Shown here one piece after another: positions 57,771 through 64,000 of a stretch of 64,000 nucleotides of DNA (its first letter is position 1; every line of letters starts with the position of its first letter). This stretch comes from Lottia gigantea (taxonomy: Eukaryota > Mollusca > Gastropoda > Lottiidae). The DNA is taken from NCBI RefSeq assembly GCF_000327385.1, contig NW_008710371.1:126233-190232 (forward strand), written 5' to 3'. The notes beneath the pieces were generated by a model. That model worked only from the letters and a program-made list of their open reading frames with translations. It did not search any database and was not told where the DNA came from. The translations under genes were made by a program, and so were the position numbers.

Positions 57771-58046
57771 GTAAGAGATCGTAAAGAGGTTTTCTATGGT
57801 TTTTTATTTGTATCATTTGTTGAAATCCATTCATCTCGATTCAATTTTCAGTCAGATGTCTGTGGTTTCCGAAGTTATAAACATGCTTAACCGTACTATG
57901 ACGTCACTATCTCATCTCAAAAGCTGCTAATAATATCCAAGGGACTGGGTCGCAGAAACGTTATAAAAAGTAAAAATGCAAGAATCAGAGACGTTTGCTA
58001 TCAGTGTCCCGGATCAAATAAACAGTTTAGAAAACAATCCCTTTAA
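57771..58046. mobile_element. TTAA-A element, diverged
   Basis: GAGATCGTAAAGAGGTTTTC at the left and CAATCCCTTTAA at the right; GTCAGATGTCTGTGGTTTCC and GCTATCAGTGTCCCGGATCA identify both arms. Confidence 0.78.
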
Positions 58047-58133
58047 TTCGAAACCTTACTCACCCAACCTTATAAAACATCAGACTGCCCCTTTAAGTGG
58101 TTTTTTTTTACAATAAAATTACAACAAATACAC

Positions 58134-58625
58134 ATGTTAAAAATAACTTGTTATTTTGAACAATATCAACATAGTATAGAACTGAAGTTATATGGACCAA
58201 CACGAACCAAAGCAGCCGTTTTTTCAGACAATTCTATAATGAAACTTCTTCCATCAATACAAACAGATCAAATTGTCACGTTCTGCTTGCTAACGACTTT
58301 AAGAACCTTCCAGACGCCGTTTGTGGATCCTTCTCCGTATGAATTGACACAAGACCCACGCGGTATTATGTCTAATGATACCTTAAACAGCGTCGGAAAT
58401 TTGATTGGATTATGTGCTATGGAATACAGCCAATCAGATTACATAACAGAAAGTCTGATAAAACAAATAAGTCATGTTGCTTACAGTCTTTCTGTCGAGG
58501 TCTTTGATTGGCTAGCGTCTGAATTTACAAAGCTCAGGGATAGAAATTTGCTCGACGTAACAAAGCAAGTGCGTAATGATGTCAATGTTATAGATGATAG
58601 AGTTCGTAAAACCTTGACACTGTGA
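58134..58625 (+). other. Open frame of 163 codons, unrecognised
   Basis: An uninterrupted frame from ATG to TGA. I recognise no domain. Residues from about 95 on (NQSD-like, SVEVFDWLASEF) overlap a dispersed repeat also seen at 45860-46060 and 61410-61600, which argues for chance. The first 90 codons (LLPSIQTDQIVTF, DPSPYELTQDPRG) do not show an obvious repeat. A lineage-specific gene or a lone exon is possible but unsupported. Confidence 0.2.
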
Positions 58626-58870
58626 AGATGTCTCGGTCCCTAGTCCCTAGTGCTAGGATGTTCTAAGTTCATATATTCTAACATTGATTCTAGGACATCC
58701 TAGCTCTAAGATCGTTTCGAGAATACCAGGCCTGGACTTTCAGGTGCAGCGCTTAGATATATATAGCTCAGTTACTGTTCTGGTCATTCATAATACATCT
58801 TCAAAATGTCAAGCATTAAAGAAAAGTGCTTAATAATGTCAAGGTATTAGACAGAGTTTGTTATAACTTG
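58600..58870. repeat. R67-related repeat and single 37-bp minisatellite unit
   Basis: ACCTTGACACTGTGAAGATG (R67 type) is followed by TTCTAACATTGATTCTAGGA and CATCCTAGCTCTAAGATCG, one unit of the array at 50640-52250 plus its distal flank. AATGTCAAGGTATTAGACAG near 58837 is again R67-like. Confidence 0.8.
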
Positions 58871-59096
58871 ATTAAGAATATTGCTGGATAATGAGTTTTA
58901 TAGAGTTATTACTTTATTAGTTCTACATCATTTCCTTCAGCTGACATACTTCCTTACTTGCATCAGTGGACAACGGTCAATCGGCCGCATAGTGACCACG
59001 TATATTGACCACAGCTTTATATGAGGCCTGCTAATCTGAAAGTTACTCAATGATTCGTCATCGTCATCGTTAACTAGTATAAGAAATGTTTGACTG

Positions 59097-59466
59097 TTAA
59101 AATTGGGTTTCCTTATTTTTTTAGTGCCAAATTAAGCAAACTATTTGATTAATTGGTGTTTCTAATGAATTATCATGTATTCTTAATCATATCATTATGT
59201 TCTTATTGCATATAATTAAGAGTTTTAACCAATCATAAATCTCCATGTATGTACAGTCTGGATAAACAAAAAAAAAGACTTTTTGACCTTTCTTGATCGG
59301 TCACTCATTGGAATTCTACTGGTAATTCTCTGCTAATTATGAATTAATTATGGACATGTGAGACAAACTGGTATTTTTCCAAGTCATTAGAACACCTCTA
59401 CTTTCTATTCATATAAGTATTAGCATTTTGATTTTCATAAATAAAAATAAGGGAACCCATCTTTAA
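59097..59466 (+). mobile_element. TTAA-C element, complete, 370 bp
   Basis: TTAAAATTGGGTTTCCTTAT at the left and GGGAACCCATCTTTAA at the right, TTAA on both sides. The longest copy in the window; body nearly identical to 5307-5595. Confidence 0.92.
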
Positions 59467-60145
59467 CTAGTATATAAAAGTGGTTGAGTATAAACTAGTA
59501 AACTATTTAGTATATTGACTATAACCTCCAGGTTAACAGTCTAGTGTTAAGTTACTAATTTGACTTCCTGATCTTAATTTAAACATACATAGACCAGGTG
59601 ATTAAAAACATAAAACAGAGGAAGGGGGGGGGGGGGGGGTTCAGGGAAGGCGGTACGGGCTTTTGAACCGCCACTGATGCCAGAGTAGCGTCATATTGGT
59701 TCTCTGCCTTGTTCGTGGGCATAGAGAAGAATTGGTTTTGAACATTGCTAGGCGTACAAGAGTAGCAATATCTTGCTCAATAGATCTCAATTACTTGGAG
59801 GAATAAATACTATTTTAAAATAAAAATCCGACGCCTGGTTCGTCTTCAATTTGATAGAATTCTACATACGTAGAGGTGTATACACCTTTAAAAACTACAA
59901 CAAAAATGATTCAGAGTACACTAGTGAAAACAGGTGTAGAACAGTAGGTCGTTCATCTTCACATGATTTCAAAGACCTCTCTCTGACAAGTTCACGAGAC
60001 GATAATCACAAATGATGGTGACATTTAAAACGCGATATAGTGATATTATAATGGATGAAATGATAGGGAAAATATTTTTATCAACTACTTCTAATTACAC
60101 TGGGTGGACGAAAACTTGACGGAAATACACTTGTTTTTATAGAAA
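59467..60145. other. No gene recognised; G-run beside a hAT-like end
   Basis: A run of G at 59624-59638 precedes GAACCGCCACTG (59667-59678), a match to the right end of the GTGGCGGA-type MITE; the left end was not found. Confidence 0.45.
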
Positions 60146-60149
60146 TACG

Positions 60150-60325
60150 AGAATGGAGTTTTACGTCATATTTTTTCTATACCCGATTGGGCAAATGAAG
60201 ATAGGCAACGCCATTACAGATGCGCTAGCTTATTCTTTTTCCATTTCCAACTGTCGTGAGATTTTTAACAGCACACATGATCTCAAATTTTTGGACGATT
60301 CGAACGACCCATCGTGTCCAGACCA
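60150..60325 (-). mobile_element. SINE, reversed, diverged
   Basis: On the minus strand, GTGTGCTGTTAAAAATCTCA, CGACAGTTGGAAATGG and a TGACGTAAAACTCCATTCTC tail lie in SINE order. Confidence 0.7.
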
Positions 60326-60329
60326 CGCC

Positions 60330-61405
60330 CCCATTCGTCATACTTCCTCGCAACCGTGGTAACACAAGTGAGAGAAATCACGTATTCATAGCTAAATATT
60401 GTCCAATCAAAATTGTCCCTACTGTATTGGTAGCAAAATTTCGGCCAATCAAAACAAATCACTCGTTATGACACTTTGTTTGTGAACGTAAACAAAACGA
60501 AAGCAGCGTACCATTATATATTTTGATGAATATGTACGATACAGAATTGAGTAAGATTTTCGGTAAAGAATTGAAGCCGAGAAAAAATCAAACCTTACTT
60601 TGGAATATTGACTTGGAAAGAATGAGTTCTTATCTCTTCAAACGGGCGATGGTAAAGCGATGTTGTATTTTGTTTACCTCATTTCTGTTCTACCGATCTG
60701 ATTGGTCAGTTTTAAATAGCACCCATCTCATTTCCACGCCCACAAAACGAAGTGTAGTGGGCTTAGTTTAATACGGGTTAATAAGACCATGTCAAAACCC
60801 GTATTCGTGATACGATGCGAACGACCATACCTTACATAGTGGTGGAATCTTGACGTCATGTGCTTGGTTTAGTAGAATGGTGAAAAATAGTTGTCGTGGT
60901 AAATCATTTCGGTCGACCTAGCTGTATACGGGTAGGGGCGTCATTGGTTACAATTACTACGCCTAATGTTTTGGTGATGAGGCAATGACGTGATATAAAC
61001 ACCACACAAATTTGTATTAGTCCAATGGGCAAAATAATAGCTAATGTAAATATAGTGCATTACTCACAGAGATAAGGACTAATGAACCTAAAGGTAATAT
61101 CTCTCAGTCTAACTGGCTGAGCCATTGAAACTAATAAGACAAGCTGCGGTGTTAATTGGAATATAAGTACAGAATATCCACTAACTACCGAGTTCGTTTT
61201 TTCCAGATAAGAAGGAATTTAATAAGTTTGTGCCAGAGATAAGCGAGTTATTTTGGTTCTCTGGTTTTAAGGCCGTTTTCCACAGGTTGATTCATTTCGC
61301 GCCAAATGAATTTTTTCGCCTCCAAATATAAGAGCTTCGCAAATTTGATTGCTCTGATGATGTTATCTCTATTCTGACGTCATTGTTCACAGACATAATT
61401 GTCTA
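60330..61405. other. No gene recognised
   Basis: An 82-codon frame at 60523-60771 shows no domain. Confidence 0.4.
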
Positions 61406-61409
61406 TCGG

Positions 61410-61600
61410 TGACCATCTTCACAATGTCAAGGTATAAGAATACGACTTCCGAGCCCTCGAAAAGTACTAATCAAGAGCTCTGTTTGGCTGTATTTCCTCG
61501 CGTACATTCCAATCAAAGGTACAAATTTAGTGATTATAAAAGAAAAGTGCCTAATGAATATTGATGTCAAGGTATTAGACACAGTTTTCCTACTCAGGAA
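61410..61600. repeat. R67-related dispersed repeat
   Basis: CATCTTCACAATGTCAAGGT, CTCTGTTTGGCTGTATTTCC and AGTGCCTAATGAATATTGAT are shared with 45860-46060 and 58820-58870. Confidence 0.65.
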
Positions 61601-62434
61601 GCGTTTGTATTTGTCTATTTGTTCTTTTGAGGCGGAATAACTTCTGGTGATTTTTCAATCAGCTTTTGTCAGCGAAATATTTCGTCTCAAAAGAATGAAG
61701 TAGATTTTGCAAATATGCGGGGATACGAAAAATTTGTTTTGCGTGAAAAAAAATCATCCTCGTTTGTCCCAAAAACGGCCAAATTGGCATAAAAAATCGT
61801 TTGGCGCGAAAAAATAACAACCCGTGGAATATGGCCTTTAGAAGTTTAAATTAGTTCTTATCATATAGCTTTCGTGTAATCCAATTTAAAACCAAAAATT
61901 GGTTCACCTGATAGCTTGCACTTATAATTATTCCAAACGATAAGACAGATTTTTCTTGAGTCGGCAATTATACAGGTACTGGTGAAGATAGGAAACACTT
62001 TAAAGATACAATCCTAGGTATAAATAATACTGGGTAAGATACGCCTTAAAGAATCTGACCCAGTTAAACGAAATCTAAAATTTGATAAAAATATAGATCT
62101 CGGTAGTTCACTTGTTATACTAGAAAGGAGAACACAATTTAACTGAACGCGATTTAAAGCAAAATGTCGTTAGATCATTAGTGATTGGTGAAAGAATCTA
62201 TTTAAAACATGAAGAAACATTGCAATCTGAGTTTTTGCATGGAAATATTCGATTTAGGATCAGCATCTACGCTTTTAACAGTATATGGCGGTTATACTAG
62301 TTTTCGGTAGTAAAAGGTCATTTCTTTCATTGAAGATTTCAGTCACATAGCCGAAATCATGATTAACCACCGCTTAAAGTCAAAGCTTGGGTTGTAAATG
62401 CAATCGAACGTATGCATTACGAGAACGACTCCCT

Positions 62435-62648
62435 TTAAAGGGACAGCTTCACCATCCGTTTGACTAATCATTTTAAGGTAAACTAATCAGTAATAGTCTT
62501 TTCATCTGATGACGTCACTGTAAATTGTGTTGAAACGTTGTGTTTGATAATTTTCTTGTGTTTATTATATGTACTCTTTCAAGTCTTCTGAAGACTATTT
62601 ACATACTATATTCAAGACCCAAATCAACCCCAGAACCATGGCCTTTAA
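62435..62648 (+). mobile_element. TTAA-D element, internally deleted
   Basis: TTAAAGGGACAGCTTCACCA at the left, CTTCTGAAGACTATTTACAT and a final GGCCTTTAA at the right. About 110 bp shorter than the complete copy. Confidence 0.75.
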
Positions 62649-62924
62649 TATCCCATCAACTCATGAAAACAGATAGCACAACTGTGTAAATAAATCCCGC
62701 TATTAAGTTTTTAATGACGCCCTAATGTCCCACACCGTACTGTAGAAAAATACATGATATTGATATAAAAGGCTACAGCATCATTTAGTGAATAGAAAAA
62801 TCTGATTTACTCAGCTGGATATAAAAATATTATTTATTTGGATAATACGATATATTTACCATAGTTACATTATAGTTGCATCTTCTGTTTAAAGGACAAC
62901 TTTCCCCAAATCTACTAGTCCCAC

Positions 62925-63055
62925 GGCCCCGCATGCTACAGGCTGTGCACGTTAAAGAGTAGGCTAATGCCGCTGTATTGGAAAATTTCCCTCATTGCGT
63001 TGTTCCTCTTTATTATCCCATTAAGACGCAGAAGTCCAGTTATTTTATTTCATTA
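62925..63055 (+). mobile_element. SINE, internally deleted
   Basis: CCCCGCATGCTACAGGCTGT, GCACGTTAAAGAGTAGGCTA and TTTCCCTCATTGCGTTG, then a TTTTATTTCATT tail. About 25 bp are missing between the GTTAAAG and GCTAATG blocks. Confidence 0.8.
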
Positions 63056-63534
63056 TCACCAATCTAATCAAATTAAATTAAAATTTCCTTCCCCTTTAAA
63101 ATCTAACAAGTTTTTTACCACAGTCCAGTTCTAACGACATTATTTTTCACCAATCAAAGTGTGTCATGAAGGACCTACTAACTGACAGAGGAACATGGGT
63201 TCAAAATTCGAACGTGTTGCCTCGAAATATATCAGAATCGAAACCGGGAACTCTTACTTGTTGATGAAGTCACCAAGTCATAATAGTGTAAGAACCACGT
63301 AACAAATGTAAGACCGCCGAATTGCCACCTGTGCAACGTAGTCAGATGCCAGGTTATCAACAAAGAAGCGCGGAAACGGCACTTCAGATGGTAGTTTAAC
63401 AAACTAGGTAGCATGTAACGGATATGTTATATTTTTATATGTTATGTTTTCTGTCATGTTTTAGAGAGCGAGAATAAATAACACGTGCATGTTTAAAAAC
63501 ATAACATAATATCAGAAAGAAACAACTATGTTTT

Positions 63535-63871
63535 ATAAGGATAATAACTTAGGTTCGCGAGGATCCTTTCTACCAGCTGATCCTTGACCAAACCTCTTGG
63601 TATTGATCTTTCACAGATTATCTGTACCCATTTACAGCTGGGTTGACTGGAATAATGAGGATCCTTTCTACCAGCTGGTTCTTGGTCAAACGTCTTGGTA
63701 TTGATCTTTCCTAGATTATCTGTACCCATTTACAGCTGGGTTGACTGGAATAATGAGGATCCTTTCTACCAGCTGGTCCTTGGCCAAACCTCTTGCTATT
63801 GATCTTTCCTAGATTATCTGTACCCATTTACAGCTGCGTTGACTGGAACAATGAGGATCCGTGTACCAACT
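63535..63871. repeat. R98: 98-bp tandem array running into the gap
   Basis: GACTGGAATAATGAGGATCC recurs at 63645, 63743 and 63841, exactly 98 bp apart. Each unit holds CCTTTCTACCAGCTGGTCCT, TTGATCTTTCCTAGATTATC and CCATTTACAGCTGGGTTGAC. The array is cut by N from 63872, so its true length is unknown. Confidence 0.95.
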
Positions 63872-64000
63872 NNNNNNNNNNNNNNNNNNNNNNNNNNNNN
63901 NNNNNNNNNNNNNNNNNNNNNNNNNNNNNNNNNNNNNNNNNNNNNNNNNNNNNNNNNNNNNNNNNNNNNNNNNNNNNNNNNNNNNNNNNNNNNNNNNNNN
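63872..64000. other. Assembly gap (N)
   Basis: Unresolved bases at the window end, immediately after the R98 array, consistent with collapse of a longer tandem array. Confidence 0.99.

Noticed and set aside
63526-63729. Minus-strand frame resembling one at 56057-56266
   Set aside because: Both are translations of the R98 repeat unit.

Overview
Animal nuclear DNA, AT-rich, with spliced genes, very long stretches without genes, and a heavy load of minisatellites, short DNA transposons and tRNA-derived SINEs. The SINE family, a fibrinogen-domain lectin with PAN and EGF-like segments, and an acetylcholine-binding-protein-like gene together suggest a mollusc, most likely a gastropod. This is an inference; no species-diagnostic gene is present. 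Two assembly gaps (N) lie at 38922-39018 and 63872-64000.

Layout. (1) 1-2708, + strand: the 3' part of a PC-esterase/SGNH-hydrolase-like gene, two visible exons, followed by a 37-bp minisatellite that probably lies in its 3' UTR. (2) 3.2-40 kb: no convincing gene. This part holds tandem arrays, SINE fragments and copies of at least four short non-autonomous transposon families that all appear to use TTAA as target site. (3) 42.9-45.4 kb, + strand: a complete four-exon gene (359 codons) for a secreted PAN / EGF-like / fibrinogen C-terminal protein (FREP or ficolin-like). (4) 50.3-46.9 kb, - strand: three exons of a Cys-loop-receptor ligand-binding domain that ends in one hydrophobic tail instead of a four-helix pore; its signal-peptide exon was not found. 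Genes 3 and 4 converge, about 1.5 kb apart. (5) 50.6-64 kb: a 43-copy, 37-bp minisatellite built on a palindrome, a 91-bp array, nested hAT-like insertions, more TTAA elements, and a 98-bp array that runs into the terminal gap.

How the genes relate: nothing suggests an operon or a shared pathway. All three products look secreted, lumenal or surface-attached. The lectin-like and ligand-binding proteins could both act in haemolymph or at the cell surface, but the sequence does not link them. Family names used below (TTAA-A to TTAA-D, R98, R67) are labels for this window only.
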